A DNA stretch of 64,000 nucleotides from positions 22,627,769-22,691,768 of the forward strand of contig JAUJPP010000007.1 of the NCBI GenBank assembly GCA_030562195.1, read 5' to 3'. Shown here piece by piece: positions 46,801 to 55,299 of this stretch. Positions within the stretch are counted from its first letter, which is position 1. Every line of letters begins with the position of its first letter. A program made the position numbers and the translations under genes. The notes below the pieces were generated by a model. The model saw only the letters and a program-made list of their open reading frames with translations, made no database searches and was not told where the DNA came from. Origin of the DNA: Nipponacmea schrenckii (taxonomy: Eukaryota; Mollusca; Gastropoda; Lottiidae).

Positions 46801-48770
46801 GTGCATTGAACAATCATATAGGAATTCTTCATCAAAGTACCAATGAAGAGAAATCAATGAAAACCAATGATACAAAATGTACACAGCATCAATCAAAAAC
46901 ATCCATTGAAAAAGTATCGAAAAGCAATATGGATGAAATAAATGAAGCTGAAGCATCTAATTCAAGTAAGGATGAAAGTCTGAATTCAGATGATTATGAC
47001 ACCGATTCTGACAGTGTAGTTAGTTCTGATACTTATATTTCTAACAGATCAACTAATAATGTGATAAGAGAAAGTATTACCAATTCTTGCTTGCCAGAGG
47101 CTGAAATAAGTCAAGCTGATGATTTGAATGAACTGGATACAACTATTAAGGAAGACTTACTGTGTTATAAATGCTTACAAGAATTTGAAAAAACAGTTAA
47201 TTTGAATCCAGCTGAGAGCACTGCTGTAAAAACAGATATAGATAAAGCTGAAAGCTGCTCTGCAAATCATGTTTTAGGACATCATGGTAAAGAATGTACT
47301 AACCAGATCTCAATAGAGGACAAAGAGCTTTCAAATATCTCAATATCTGGTTGCCTGATGGAAAATTATTATATTTGTCAAGATGGCCTTGGACACAAGA
47401 ATACTTTAGGTAATGATAGGTCTGAAACGTCAACACAAATTTGTGATATTTCTTTATATTCTGACTGTGATAAGCCAGATGATAAGCCAATAATTGGAGA
47501 ACATGTAAAGAATATTAAATCTGCTTCTAACGATTCTGATATAAAATTTTCTGGATGCACAAAATACAGCATATCAGTCCAGAAAGATTTAGACCTGTTG
47601 AACTCAGATCTGGACTTATTGCCCAGCACAAGTTTCAACTATTCCACAGCTTTAGACTTTGATATAAACAGTAATACTCTGGAACACAATGATTTTGAAG
47701 TCGATGGTTTTGATGTACATGAGGAGATATTTTGTAGAAATATAATGACACAAACTTACAGTATGGTGACATCCTACGATAGTAGGTACATGGGTGATAA
47801 GGATTACTTAGTATCTGAAAAGATTGAAGTTCAAAATTCTGAAAGAGAGCCTCCTGATGGTATTGAGGACAAAAAGCATACACTACAAGTTTATAATACA
47901 AGTGAAAACAAATGTTTTGTACCAAATATTCTCTCACAGGATGTTAACAGAGCAGAAGACCTAATTAGAAATAAATTGAGTGATTCAACAACACTTGTTG
48001 ATTGTGAAGCTTTAATTCATTTCATTGATTCTGTTATTGGTGAGCAGCAACAAACTACTGAAATGATGATAGATTCTTACAATCAACCTCTTGATAATTC
48101 TGCTGAAGAGGATTGTGATAAATTGGATTTGGCTTGTAGGGCAAATGAAAACTTAAATGTTATCATTACATTTTCCCATGATGATATTGAGGGTGACCAA
48201 GTATCTGGAGAAAAGCCAGATCACCAATGTGACGTTTCCAATGAAGATATGCTTCCAGCTTTTAGTGAAAACAAAGATGATAGTGGGATAACTGATGATT
48301 ATGATGAAGGCTTTGTGTGTCTTAGGAATTCACCTCAACTCCGGACAAGACTAATATCCAAAGGAAATCATATTTCATCCAATAACCTTGATAAAGACAA
48401 GACTATAAATGCTAGTTTAGACAAATGTGACACAGCGGAATGGATTTCCTCACAAGAGCCTCCCTCTCTTGGGTTTTCAAGTGTTGGTACAAAAATAGAT
48501 ACCATGGATAATGTTTGTTTTGATGATCAAAATAGAAAAGAAATGGAGGCTGAAAGAACCTTCTTTCAAACTCAATCAGCAGATAACATTGAAGGCTGTG
48601 GAGAAGACTCAACAGTTGTGGAAAAAAAGGACCCATTTGTGGAGGAAACAGATATAATCATTCAAGTACGTAATTGCAATATCACAGTTGATACAAATGA
48701 GACTTTGTCTATTGACATATGTGAAGATACAACCATTGAAACTACATTTCTAGAAAATCAAGAGTTTTGA
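25174..48770 (+). CDS. Gene B: matrin/U1-type zinc-finger protein with acidic C-terminus
   Basis: Seven coding exons with phase-matched GT-AG junctions: 25174-25800, 28643-28716, 40020-40149, 40433-40558, 42947-43007, 44837-44958 and 46104-48770 (stop). They give about 1,268 residues. Two C-x2-C...H-x5-H fingers, each on its own exon (residues about 285-308 and 350-373), match the matrin/U1 class that binds RNA or structured nucleic acid in nuclear proteins. The N-terminal 209 residues are Pro/Ser/Asp-rich with a Gln/Leu helical end. The last exon (888 codons) is Ser/Asp/Glu-rich and likely disordered. Start: ATG 23 nt after an acceptor, so a 5' UTR exon lies upstream. Vertebrate proteins with paired matrin fingers (ZNF318, CIZ1) are possible comparisons, but orthology is not claimed. 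Confidence 0.8.
25830..28640 (+). repeat. Nested array of tandem-core elements (type 1)
   Basis: About 2.8 kb of ~160-bp core units (GAGTTATTGCCCTTGACTTA; GATTTGAATGAAACTTG) with opening motifs (ATACGCCCACAT...ATGTGGACGTATATTG) at about 26237 and 26902 and closing motifs (GTGGGCGTATGTTACCTTGC then CTGGCAAGCTATCT) at about 27768, 28300 and 28590. It fills nearly all of gene B intron 1. Confidence 0.9.
26902..27800 (+). mobile_element. Full-length type 1 tandem-core element inserted in another copy
   Basis: The element opens ATACGCCCACATG and closes CTGGCAAGCTATCT. Five core units start about 26965, 27126, 27286, 27447 and 27584 (spacing 160-161 bp, one shortened). The outer copy's core reads GGTTTT before it and TTGAGTTATTGC after it, so it sits in a T-run with no target duplication. 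This resembles pearl/HINE (Helentron-derived) elements in structure. Confidence 0.8.
28643..28716 (+). CDS. Gene B exon 2
   Basis: A 74-nt Lys/Thr-rich exon (NLTKPETTKRKQKKTKIDST), acceptor ATAATTTAAG and donor AACAG|GTGAGT, phase 0 in and 2 out. It may contain a nuclear localisation signal (KRKQKKTK). The acceptor is weak in pyrimidines but the phase fits both neighbours. Confidence 0.6.
28846..28999 (+). repeat. Tandem-core element split by the ISL2EU-like insertion (left part)
   Basis: Two opening motifs (ATACGCCCCCATGAATATGTGG; ATACGCCCACCTAAATATGTGG) followed by ...GTTGTAGACACA. The sequence resumes at 34621 (AGAACCTACAATTTT...), matching AGAAGCTACAATTTT in other copies. Confidence 0.85.
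29128..30848 (+). pseudogene. THAP-domain DDE transposase (one in-frame stop)
   Basis: Exon 1 29128-29314 encodes a C2CH THAP DNA-binding domain (CCVPKCSNRGG ... IVCSKHF). The donor CACG|GTAAGA joins in phase to acceptor TTTCAG at 29643, and exon 2 runs 29644-30848. Exon 2 carries a helix-turn-helix-like segment (LRLHWTNFVLADMMEISETT) and a DDE_Tnp_4-type catalytic domain: IIVDGTEF (first Asp), IMADKGF (second Asp) and VHIERLIGLVK (Glu). A single TGA at 30279-30281 interrupts the otherwise open frame between the two halves, so this copy is probably inactive unless read through. Its last ~195 bp overlap the antisense nuclease gene. Confidence 0.9.
32743..33878 (+). pseudogene. Truncated P2X7-C-terminal-domain-like gene (2 exons)
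   Basis: Exon 1 (32743-32939) encodes LEIKPYQFEPLKRSISD, a Ser/Asp/Glu-rich stretch and DDPRLGNTTW. The donor ACATG|GTAGGC joins in phase to acceptor CCCCTAG at 33817, continuing WCSCGMWHRL. YQFEP followed by RLGNT-W-C-x-C-G is the pattern at the start of the P2RX7_C-type zinc module found in many invertebrate 'P2X7-like' proteins. The frame leaves the family after CSCG and stops at 33878, because the DNA becomes the antisense of a THAP exon. It is not a channel: no transmembrane domain is present. Confidence 0.6.
33814..34014 (-). pseudogene. THAP-domain exon of the nested element (truncated)
   Basis: MPQCVAYGCNNRGGKGSGVH then MFRFPKDEHL and RLCSDHF: the C2CH zinc signature (Cys-x4-Cys ... 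Cys-x2-His) of an N-terminal THAP domain. After CSDHFADD the sequence departs from the family where it meets the P2X7-like exon and soon stops. It is likely the first exon of the parental element's transposase. Confidence 0.75.
34621..35130 (+). repeat. Tandem-core element (right part, after ISL2EU-like insertion)
   Basis: It resumes the copy interrupted at 28999, with about three old-type core units (TTATTGCCCTTGACTTAGTA; GGTGCAATAGAGGCTACAAT). Confidence 0.85.
35131..35348. other. Intron 2 spacer / possible 3' UTR of the Penelope-like element
   Basis: About 200 bp between the tandem-core repeat and the stop of the minus-strand Penelope-like ORF; it probably contains that element's 3' end. 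No end signature found. Confidence 0.4.
35349..37635 (-). mobile_element. Penelope-like retroelement fragment (minus), interrupted
   Basis: High to low coordinate: an RT block with GRFLDDIFIIW (about 37545, the [F/Y]xDD catalytic motif), then RT C-terminal text (FKPTDTHNLLYKNSFYPKHT; GYSKRFLRKIKD, 37439-37143), a Cys-rich motif (CGSSRCRTCEH, about 35930), and a GIY-YIG-type endonuclease (NIYVGETQNALRTRFSGHRF, 35813 on, with HFNLPDHS and RESYWMDQLQTVVPYGLN). RT plus GIY-YIG order is diagnostic of Penelope-like elements. The middle (about 36015-36820) holds an opening motif of the tandem-core family and other non-coding DNA. Frameshifts and 5' truncation make it inactive. Confidence 0.85.
36060..36112. 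repeat. (TGTC)n/(TG)n microsatellite
   Basis: CTGTCTGTCTGTCTG followed by a TG-rich run, directly after a divergent opening motif (ATACGTCCAAAATG...TTTTGGTCGTATATTG); the same 'opening motif then microsatellite' order as in other tandem-core copies. Confidence 0.9.
37636..39680 (+). repeat. Array of tandem-core elements (type 1), nested
   Basis: Old-type core units flank a younger, more uniform full copy at 38193-39252 (opening ATACGCCCACATG, then CCGTCCGTCCGTCTGTC, six core units of about 160 bp, closing TTACCTTGCCTGGCAAGCTATCT). Further closing motifs occur at about 39330-39360 and 39628-39660. It is in gene B intron 2. Confidence 0.9.
39690..40019. other. Intron 2 end, nothing recognised
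   Basis: AT-rich intron ending in the T-run acceptor of gene B exon 3. Confidence 0.5.
40020..40149 (+). CDS. Gene B exon 3
   Basis: The acceptor is a T-run ending TTTATGTAG and the donor GATATT|GTAAGT; 130 nt, phase 2 in (split Arg) and 0 out. It encodes LLESKTNNGSGDIEVKTCTE and a Lys/Gln-rich tail. It is separated from exon 2 by 11.3 kb of repeats and transposons. Confidence 0.75.
40433..40558 (+). CDS. Gene B exon 4 (first matrin-type zinc finger)
   Basis: The acceptor is GATGTTTTAG and the donor AGAAAG|GTATTT; 42 codons, phase 0/0. The finger is GCPACYIEKFFNLEEYSNHI then KQKSH: Cys-x2-Cys and His-x5-His as in matrin/U1 fingers. Confidence 0.8.
40590..42775 (+). repeat. Tandem-core element, type 2, split by a Penelope-like insertion
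   Basis: Opening ATACGCCCACATGCAATTTG at 40593; core units with AACCCTATTGAAAATCAG and TTATTGCCCTTGTTCTTG; closing CAACCTCTGGACAAATTGGC and GTGGGCATATTACGATGGCT near 42715-42770. Interrupted at about 41460-42060 by Penelope-like sequence. It is gene B intron 4. Confidence 0.8.
41479..42060 (+). mobile_element. Penelope-like element 3' fragment (plus) with possible hammerhead motif
   Basis: RT-end text SLDDCNNFLDNLNQQHPTIK then HEKPVPF, and endonuclease-end text KAPRVAPHFDMPGRSF then AESIWIHKLNTVWPSGQN followed by a stop (about 41809), in plus orientation with an internal deletion between. The 3' non-coding region has CTGAGGA, a 6-bp stem and GAAAC (41965-41995), compatible with the hammerhead ribozyme core known from Penelope-like elements. 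Confidence 0.75.
42947..43007 (+). CDS. Gene B exon 5 (linker)
   Basis: The acceptor is ATTAATTTCAG and the donor AGTG|GTAAAT; 61 nt, phase 0 in and 1 out. It encodes RSDSIIKDLIYDNSGPNTES, the linker between the two zinc fingers. Confidence 0.75.
43076..44245 (+). repeat. Tandem-core element (mixed/type 1 closing)
   Basis: Opening ATGCCCACATAAAATGTAG with GTCTGTCCATCC, degenerate core units (TCGTAAACACTCTA; GAACCCTATT), closing GCTGCCAGTGGGAGAATATT and CTGGCAAGATATCT at about 44190-44230. It contains an exact 60-bp tandem duplication at about 43264-43383. It is gene B intron 5. Confidence 0.8.
44246..44836. other. Intron 5 remainder of gene B, nothing recognised
   Basis: AT-rich; ends in the TTTTTAG acceptor of exon 6. 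Confidence 0.5.
44837..44958 (+). CDS. Gene B exon 6 (second matrin-type zinc finger)
   Basis: The acceptor is TATTGTTTTTAG and the donor TTCAAG|GTAGAA; 122 nt, phase 1 in (split Gly) and 0 out. The finger is YYCQLCQLIFCEEMEAKVNH then CKTDTH, again Cys-x2-Cys and His-x5-His. Confidence 0.8.
45180..45790 (+). repeat. Tandem-core element fragment, old-type units
   Basis: About four core units (GTGAGCATTGGAATTGATAAGA; TTATTGCCCTTA) without clear opening or closing motifs. A 40-bp local direct repeat (CATCAGAGAATGATGTCAAA) precedes it at 45066 and 45190. It is gene B intron 6. Confidence 0.75.
46104..48770 (+). CDS. Gene B exon 7 (terminal, acidic)
   Basis: The acceptor is TATATTTTTGCAG; 888 codons open to a TGA at 48770. 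It is Ser/Asp/Glu/Asn-rich with repeated acidic patches (SSNSDEEEALTNIKDK; DSLNSDDYDTDSD-like), low in Trp, and shows no recognisable domain, so it is probably intrinsically disordered. Antisense open frames inside it are shadows. Confidence 0.85.
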   Translation, partial: NLIDNSDAIEKALADAMIKTQNKNLNETENVTRPCSSSLIDSNLSQDIRDLCLDKLEEVLAEKEQISLSKSKECNSVMFTECSDLEKGFFTEQEVKGNIPFEFCPSVKDSRTLVKKTNISLDTMTEIEDVPTYLNLSTSANVKTTESLKNSSISNKMDISLPYILSNTANSQNDMKLKYYGLFPNQKKLINDSSSNSDEEEALTNIKDKVPIEDLTTVSQNSTWSLQQCVPSSALNNHIGILHQSTNEEKSMKTNDTKCTQHQSKTSIEKVSKSNMDEINEAEASNSSKDESLNSDDYDTDSDSVVSSDTYISNRSTNNVIRESITNSCLPEAEISQADDLNELDTTIKEDLLCYKCLQEFEKTVNLNPAESTAVKTDIDKAESCSANHVLGHHGKECTNQISIEDKELSNISISGCLMENYYICQDGLGHKNTLGNDRSETSTQICDISLYSDCDKPDDKPIIGEHVKNIKSASNDSDIKFSGCTKYSISVQKDLDLLNSDLDLLPSTSFNYSTALDFDINSNTLEHNDFEVDGFDVHEEIFCRNIMTQTYSMVTSYDSRYMGDKDYLVSEKIEVQNSEREPPDGIEDKKHTLQVYNTSENKCFVPNILSQDVNRAEDLIRNKLSDSTTLVDCEALIHFIDSVIGEQQQTTEMMIDSYNQPLDNSAEEDCDKLDLACRANENLNVIITFSHDDIEGDQVSGEKPDHQCDVSNEDMLPAFSENKDDSGITDDYDEGFVCLRNSPQLRTRLISKGNHISSNNLDKDKTINASLDKCDTAEWISSQEPPSLGFSSVGTKIDTMDNVCFDDQNRKEMEAERTFFQTQSADNIEGCGEDSTVVEKKDPFVEETDIIIQVRNCNITVDTNETLSIDICEDTTIETTFLENQEF

Positions 48771-48894
48771 CCTAAATCTCAAGAAGATAACTCTAGTTAG
48801 AAAGTAAAGACTTCATACTTTTTTTCGTTTCTCTGAGTTTTTCCCTCCATCATTTTTTATGTTATATATTTTGATATACAAACGTAAAATTACA

Positions 48895-48900
48895 AATAAA
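48895..48900 (+). terminator. Polyadenylation signal candidate for gene B
   Basis: Canonical AATAAA 125 nt after the stop codon in an A/T-rich 3' UTR, followed by T-rich sequence. Confidence 0.6.
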
Positions 48901-49515
48901 TCATGATTAATTTTTGTTATGCATTGGAAATGCTCAAAACTGAGGATTAAGTATTTTTTGATATTTTTTTAGTACAAATATTCATCATAAATGTTAGTTA
49001 AGCATCAAAAATGCTTTGAACTATAAGTTTTGGTTTGTTACTATGGATATTGTTAGTCATCCTTCAGGAAAGGTTTTGAAAAATTTGTTTACTATATATA
49101 TACTTGAAATGTTATTGTAGATCAGTATCCCAATTTATTTAATATTTGTGTCCTATGCGGTGGCATGCAGTTTTAGTTTCTGTTTCTTTTTTTGTTGAAT
49201 TTTGATTTATTATTCTAGTAAAGAAATAATATTTATATGTTTTTATTAATTTTATAAATTAGTTGTTAAACTTTGTGTTATATAGCAGTTATAGTTTTAA
49301 ACAGAACTTAGATCAGGTGCAAGCACTAGGCAAAATTCATTTAAGCTCCTCTCCTTTAGGCCATAACTTCCATGGGTGGTTAAATTTAAGATTTTGGTCA
49401 TTCACAACCAACATTTTTTTTCCACAAATGAACAAATGCTTGTGTGTCAGTAATGAAAGATATCTGCTCAGAGGTAAATATCCCTACTTATGCATAAAAT
49501 TCTTATGTTAAATCT
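48901..49515. other. 3' flank of gene B
   Basis: AT-rich, with no recognised feature; the open plus frame 49263-49511 has no supporting context. Confidence 0.5.
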
Positions 49516-49519
49516 AATT

Positions 49520-49735
49520 GTAGGTTAATCTGTTCTTGAAAATCTGTTGAATTTATTGGGAATATGCTAGAGAGATGTTTTCTTGATGATTTGGTTTGAG
49601 TGTTTATCACCTGAAGATGAACCCTATTGAAAATCAGGAAAATCTTTGATTTACCCATAACTTTTGTCAACCTCCCATATTAATTGGCTGCCATTATAAA
49701 TTTAAAGTATTTGTCATTGCTATTTTTGTTTTTTA
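49520..49735 (+). repeat. Type 2 tandem-core element, 3' end
   Basis: Core text GATGAACCCTATTGAAAATCAGG followed by the type 2 closing words TTTGTCAACCTCCCATATTA and TGGCTGCCATTATAAAT. Confidence 0.75.
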
Positions 49736-49784
49736 AGATTTTAATACAAGATAGCTTGTCAGGCAAGGTAATATTCTTACTGAT

Positions 49785-52700
49785 ACTTACTGATCTTCTC
49801 GCTGTTGTAAGCTCGAGAGCTTCTAGACCACCTCAAGAGTGACTTGTTTATTGTAATAAGTGCGTCTGCGTATTGTAGGAGTGTTTGATCATGTTAATTT
49901 TGACTGAGGTTCAATTGTCTTGGTAGGTACTGGGTATAAATTTGATGGGGTCAGATTTCCAGGCTTTGTTCGGGTTGGACTTGAATTGGTTTGAGGGTTT
50001 CAGATCTTACGACGTTGTCTGGCAAGGAGTTCCATGTGTTGATTACTCTGATGGAGAAAAAGTTCTTTCTTGTTTCCAGTCTTGAGTGGGGTTTAGCATG
50101 CTTTTTACTGTGTCCTCTCGTAAATGATTTTGTGATAAGGTGTAGCATGTCTTTACGCGGTAGACTTGTATGACGTCAGCTCTTTTCCTCCTATATTCTA
50201 GTGTTGGTAGTCCGATTGCTCTAAGCCTGTCTGGGTAGCTCTGGTTTCTCAACTCTTTAGGTAGTTTGCTAGCACGGCGTTGTACATTTTATATCATTTC
50301 GATATCTTTTTTTTTAGGTTTGGTGCCAGACTGTTGCGCCATATTCAAATATGGGTCTAATTAGGGATTTTATACAGGGGCGTGAACATTCCAGTTTAAG
50401 ATTGGTAAACGTTCTTCTGATTATGCCTAGCAGACGGTTTAATTTCTTCACGTTGTTAGATATCTGTTTAGTGAATTTTAGGTTGTCCTGGAAGACTATC
50501 TCTAGGTCTTTTTTCTCTGTAGCTTGAGTTAGGGGTTTGTCGATGTTGTCTTCTGGTAGGTAGTATTGATGCTGTTGTTGTGACCGAAGTGGAGAGATCT
50601 ACATTTGTCTGTGTTGAATTTCATTTGCCATTTGATGTTCCAGTGACAAAGTTCATTTAAATCGTTTTGGAGATGTTGGTGGTCGGAAGGGTTAGGCGTT
50701 GGTCTGTAAAGTTTAGTATCATCAACAAAGAGTTTTACAATTGAGTCAATTACATCTGGTATACCATTGATGTATACGAGGAATAGGGAGGGCCAAGTAC
50801 ACTTCCTTGAGGAACTCCACTAAGTGCATCCATCCATGGTGACTGTACACCATTGAGAACCACTCTCTGCTTTCGGTGGGATAGGAAGTTTTCGATCCAT
50901 TTTAAAATGGAGTCTGATGTTCCAAGAGTTTTGTGACTAATCTTCTATGGGGAATTTTGTCGAAGGCTTTCTGGAAATCCTGATAGATTATGTCTACAGG
51001 TTGGTGGTTATCTATTTCTCTTGTAAGGTGGTCTAGAACGTCTTATAGTTGGGTTGTTGTGGATCTTCCTGATCTGAAACCGTATTTGTTGATGTTGAGT
51101 GAATTGTTTTCCTCTAGGTGTTTCAGTATTATACTGGTGAGGCTAATCGGTCGGTAGTTGTTGACTTTCTTTTTGCTTCCTTTCTTGTATATTGGTGTGA
51201 TGTTTGCTATTTTCCAGTCGTCTGGAAGTGAACCTTCTAATGATTTGCAGAAAATGAGTTGTAGTGGCTTTGAAATTACGGTGTTGGTTTCTTTCAGAAC
51301 TAGGTGCAGGCCGTCAGGACTAGAGGATTTCGATATGTCAAGTTTTTATACGCCCACACATTAATGTGGGCGTATATAGTCGTCGCCCCTGTCTGTCAAT
51401 CTGTCTGTCTGTCTATCCACAATTGTTGTGAACACAATAGAGACCACATTTCTTGATGGGTTTTGATGAAACTTGGAATGAGTCTTTGTAATGACCCAAG
51501 GATGAAGCCTATTAAAAATAAGACCAATCGAAAGATATTTTCTATGTGTTATTGCCCTTGTTCTTGAATTGTTTGTGGACACGATAGAGAGCTGGATTCT
51601 TGATGGATTTTGATGAAACTTGGTGTGAGTGTTTGTTATAACCCGAGCATGAACCCAATTGAAAACCAGACCAATCGAAAAATATTTAATATGAGTTATT
51701 GCCCTTGTTCTTAAAAACGCGTCTGCCTTTGTTCTTGAATCCTTTGTGGACACGATAGAGAGCTGGTTTCTTGATGGATTTTAATGAAATTTGGTGTGTT
51801 TGTAATCACTCAAGGATGAACCCTTTTAAAAATCAGACTAATTGAAAAATATTTGATATGAGTTATTGCCCTTGTTCTTGAATTCTGTATGGAAACGATA
51901 GAGAGCTGGTTTCTTGATGGATTTTGACGAAACTTGGTGTGAGTCTTTGTAATCACCCAATGTTGAAGCCTATTAAAAATCAGACCAATCGAAAAATATG
52001 TTCTATGAGTTATTGCCCTTGTTCTTGAATTCTTTGTGGACCCGAAAGAGAGCTGATTTTCTTGATAGATTTGGATGAAATTTGTTTGTGGGTGTACCGG
52101 TAATTAAAATTTAAAACAAAATCTACCGATAATTCTTGTCAACCTCCCGGACAAATTGGCTGCCATTTTAAATGTGGCCGTATAACGACGGCCATCGCTT
52201 TTTTTGTATCTTTTTGTAGATGGTTTCTTCATTTATACTTATATGTACAAGATGGTTTGTTGTTATAAGGTCTACGGTCTTCCCTGGTTGATACGCTGTT
52301 GAAAAATTGAACTCTATGGCTTTCTCTATGTCTTCTGTAAGAGTTTCACCATCATCTGTTTCAATCTTATTGATTGTTGTTTTTGACTTGGTTTTCTAGT
52401 GTATGTACCTCCAAAGGTCTTTAGGGTTGTCTTTGATACCTTTGGCAATGTTCTTCTCAAATTCTTTATGGGCTTTTAGTTGGGTCTTGTTTTTGCTGTA
52501 TGCGTACCATGTTTTTCTTTTCTTCTGTAGAGTTGTGACAACATCTGTGGTAAACCAGAGGATTTTTTGTCTTTTGTTAATTGAGGGTTTGGATTGAGGA
52601 ATGTTTGGTTTGTATTTCGTTATTGAAGATATCTTTAAACTTGTACCACATGTCAGTAACATTAAGACCAGATAAGATGCTATCCAAGTTGTGAACGGAT

Positions 52701-53898
52701 AGTTTGGCTTTCATTCTCTCGTAGTCTCCTTTATAAAATCTGTAGCTTGGTATGGGGACATCCTGGGTGATGGGGTTTATGTTAACAGCAAAAGTCATTA
52801 CTACATGGTCACTTTTTCCAATAGGTGGTAATATTGTGTTTTCATCTTGAGTTAAAATAAGGTCTAAAGTTGATGGGTTGTCTGGGTTCCTTAGTCTGGT
52901 TGGTTCCATTACGTGTTAGATAAGCTAGTTGACCTGTATACATTTCAAGAATTTATATGTAGTGCTGTTGTTTTCTTTGGTGGTTGTTTTGGTGGTCCAG
53001 TTGATGTCTTTATGATTGAAGTCGCCTAGAATTATGATGTTAACATTTTTGTTAGCTGCGTCATCAATAATAGAGTTGAGTTTCGGTACTGTTTGGACTG
53101 TGGTAGATACATCCTATCATAAGTAGGTCAGAGCTGATGTTGAGTCTACACCAAACCATTTCTTCAACGTCATTATCAAATAGAATCTGCCTCTGCCTTA
53201 TATTCTGTCTTAACATATATAACAACTCCTCTGCCATGATCTAACTTGTTGGGGAAGATGTCAAATCCGTCTATCTGAAATTCTGTTTCTTGCAGTTCTC
53301 CATTATTGTGTTTGGGCAGAAATTCTGTTATGCCAATAACAGAGGGTTTGTTGTCTTCAATAAGCAGGTCTAATTCGAGTCTTTTATTCAGTAAACTATC
53401 AGCATTGGTATATAAAATCTTAAAAACTTTATCATTCGTGGTATTTACATCAATATTTACAGTGGAGTGTGTAGGGGAGTAAAACAAGATTCCTATTTTT
53501 GGTTGCCATTTTCAAATGCAGACTGGTGGGCATATATCAGTGTCTCGTCGTCTAGCATACTTGAAGAGGTGTTTAGAGCGGGGTTGTTGCATGAAATAGG
53601 TCTTCTATTGTTGATTGGTGAATGGTAGGCGTTGTATGGGGATGAGTCTCTACGGTAGGTCTTCACACTGTGGTATTTTGGTGTGCTTGTAATCAGATGG
53701 CGATTTTGTTGGTTGGTATAGGTTCTTTCTTTGTTCCGAACTATAGGTGGTTTTGGTAGTGCTTGGTATTGGGGATATTGCTTGCTAGTGTTCGGGCCTT
53801 GTAGTTCAATCTCCTTCATAGGATTATTTTGTGTGTTTGGTACAATTCGGTCACCTCGTATCCTCACATTTTCTCCTTTACGTTGTCTTTCTTTTAAT
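49785..53898 (-). mobile_element. Jockey/CR1-like LINE (minus), near full length but broken
   Basis: 5' to 3' on minus: ORF1-like Asn/Gln/Pro-rich segment (53957-53493), endonuclease start (FKILYTNADSLLNKRLELDL; DNKPSVIGITEF, 53430 on), linker, then RT with SSSPDGLHLVL, SLEGSLPDDWKIANITPIYK, YQDFQKAFDKIPHRRL, LSGVPQGSVLGP and FVDDTKLY, and the typical C-terminal text SYPDRLRAIGLPTLEYRRKR (about 50235). Several stops and frameshifts. A type 2 tandem-core element (51348-52198) is inserted in the RT region. The 5' part is duplicated in the 2,994-bp tandem copy. Confidence 0.85.
51348..52198 (+). mobile_element. Full-length type 2 tandem-core element inserted in the LINE
   Basis: Opening ATACGCCCACACATTAATGTGGGCGTAT (a palindrome; only its first part shared with type 1), then a GTCTGTC microsatellite, about five core units of ~155-160 bp (GACCAATCGAAAAATATTT; TTGATGGATTTTGATGAAAC), closing TCAACCTCCCGGACAAATTG and GTGGCCGTATAACGACGGCC. 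T-runs flank both sides and no target duplication is seen. Confidence 0.85.
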
Positions 53899-54454
53899 AT
53901 ACTCCCACTGGCAGCATTGAATTTGAATAATAGATTAGTCAATACCTCAAAAAACATTTGCTCGCACCCAATTTTATGAATTTTGAGGCAATTTTACTAA
54001 GTCTAGGGCAATAACTAAAAAAAACGTTCATCGAAAAATCAGCAAATTCGAACCTGACCGCCGTCTTATCAATTCCAATGATCACAGTTTCGTTAAAATC
54101 CATTCAAAATTGTAGATTCTATTGTGTCTAAAACAAATATAGAGAAAGGGGCAATAACTCAAAAGCCGTTTATCAAAAAATCGTCAAAATTGAACTTGAC
54201 ACCCGTCTTATTAATTCCAATGCTCAAGCCAAGTTTCATTTAAATCCATAGAAAATTCTAGCTTCTATAGTGTCTACAACAAATGTTGACGGGCCGACAG
54301 ACAGGGGCGACGACAATGTACGTCCACATATTCATGTGGGGTGTATAAAACCAAATCTATATATTGGTAAATGGTCAAGTTTCAAACTTTCCATGAAGGA
54401 ATTATCTTAAAAAGACGACAGATTTCATTCGTGCTACCTCTAATATTTGTGTAA

Positions 54455-54627
54455 TATTCTGCGTTTTATTATTAACTACATCTTCTTGATTTATCAAAAT
54501 ATAGAGGGATTTTGATGTATAGTGATGACGCCAGGTAAGTCCACTGATGGATATATAGCCTATACTGTTATTTGTCAAGTTTGAGTGAAATAGAAATCTT
54601 AAGTTTCTTCTAACGGCTATTATCCCT
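54455..54627 (-). mobile_element. Partial TTAA MITE (minus), duplicated at 57449-57621
   Basis: The end TATTATCCCT followed by TTAA (54628-54631), and the interior (reverse complement AACAGTATA...TATATCCATCAGTGGACTTA) match the element at 62930-63316. The other terminus is missing. Confidence 0.75.
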
Positions 54628-55299
54628 TTAATTAGGATATTTGCTGCTACTTTAGTATCGATCTAAAAAGCTGCACAATATTGACAGCTCGCGATGTACA
54701 AGACTACCGATGTTGCACGTGCGACCGTAAAATTGTAACTTCTCGCGTTTCCACTTTCCATTCAGTTTAAAAAGCCGGCTATACATCAAGTTTTCATTAT
54801 TGTCAAACGCGAAAAGGCAGGTTTAAGGTTTTCAAACCCTAATGGTTCGGCAATTTAACACGTAGAAACACAGAAAAGCTAGCTTCAAGCCGGCCTTTTG
54901 ACTTCGTGGAATTGAGGTTAATATTTTTCGCCCAGTATTTTCTCGACCTCATTAATTTTGGTCGACAAATAAGAATTTGTGTTTAATTTTGCCAAATTTA
55001 AAAATTGTAATTTTGTATTAAACCAACCATCTGATATATCGTTGAATAGAGAAAAAGGAGTCCTTTTTGACTATGGCATCCATATTGATCGGGAATAAAT
55101 ACATAGTAAGCAAGATCCTCATTCCAAAAATAAAATTCAATATTTAAAAAAATATGATTTTGAATTGTTGTCATATATCGCTGGAAAGAAAACCAAATGG
55201 GCATGAATTTGTAAAACTCAACTCTTTGTGTATGGTAGAGCATGTCGTCCAAAATTGTCATAAATGTCAATTTCGAGATGCTTATAAAACCGGAAGTTA

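Larger units (their letters stand above)
49752..54345 (-). repeat. Type 1 tandem-core element (minus) split by a LINE
   Basis: The closing motif (minus strand: ATTACCTTGCCTGACAAGCTATCT) lies at 49752-49784. The rest (minus: GCTGCCAGTGGGAGTATATT) resumes at 53899 and runs through degenerate core units to the opening ACATGAATATGTGGACGTAC near 54330. A short, imperfect duplication TAATAT[T/A]CT brackets the LINE. Confidence 0.8.

Noticed and set aside
46238..48636. Minus-strand open frames inside gene B exon 7
   Set aside because: Antisense shadows of an 888-codon open exon with biased composition; no splice support.
53731..53979. Plus-strand open frame (and its copy at 56725-56973)
   Set aside because: Antisense of the LINE 5' coding segment.
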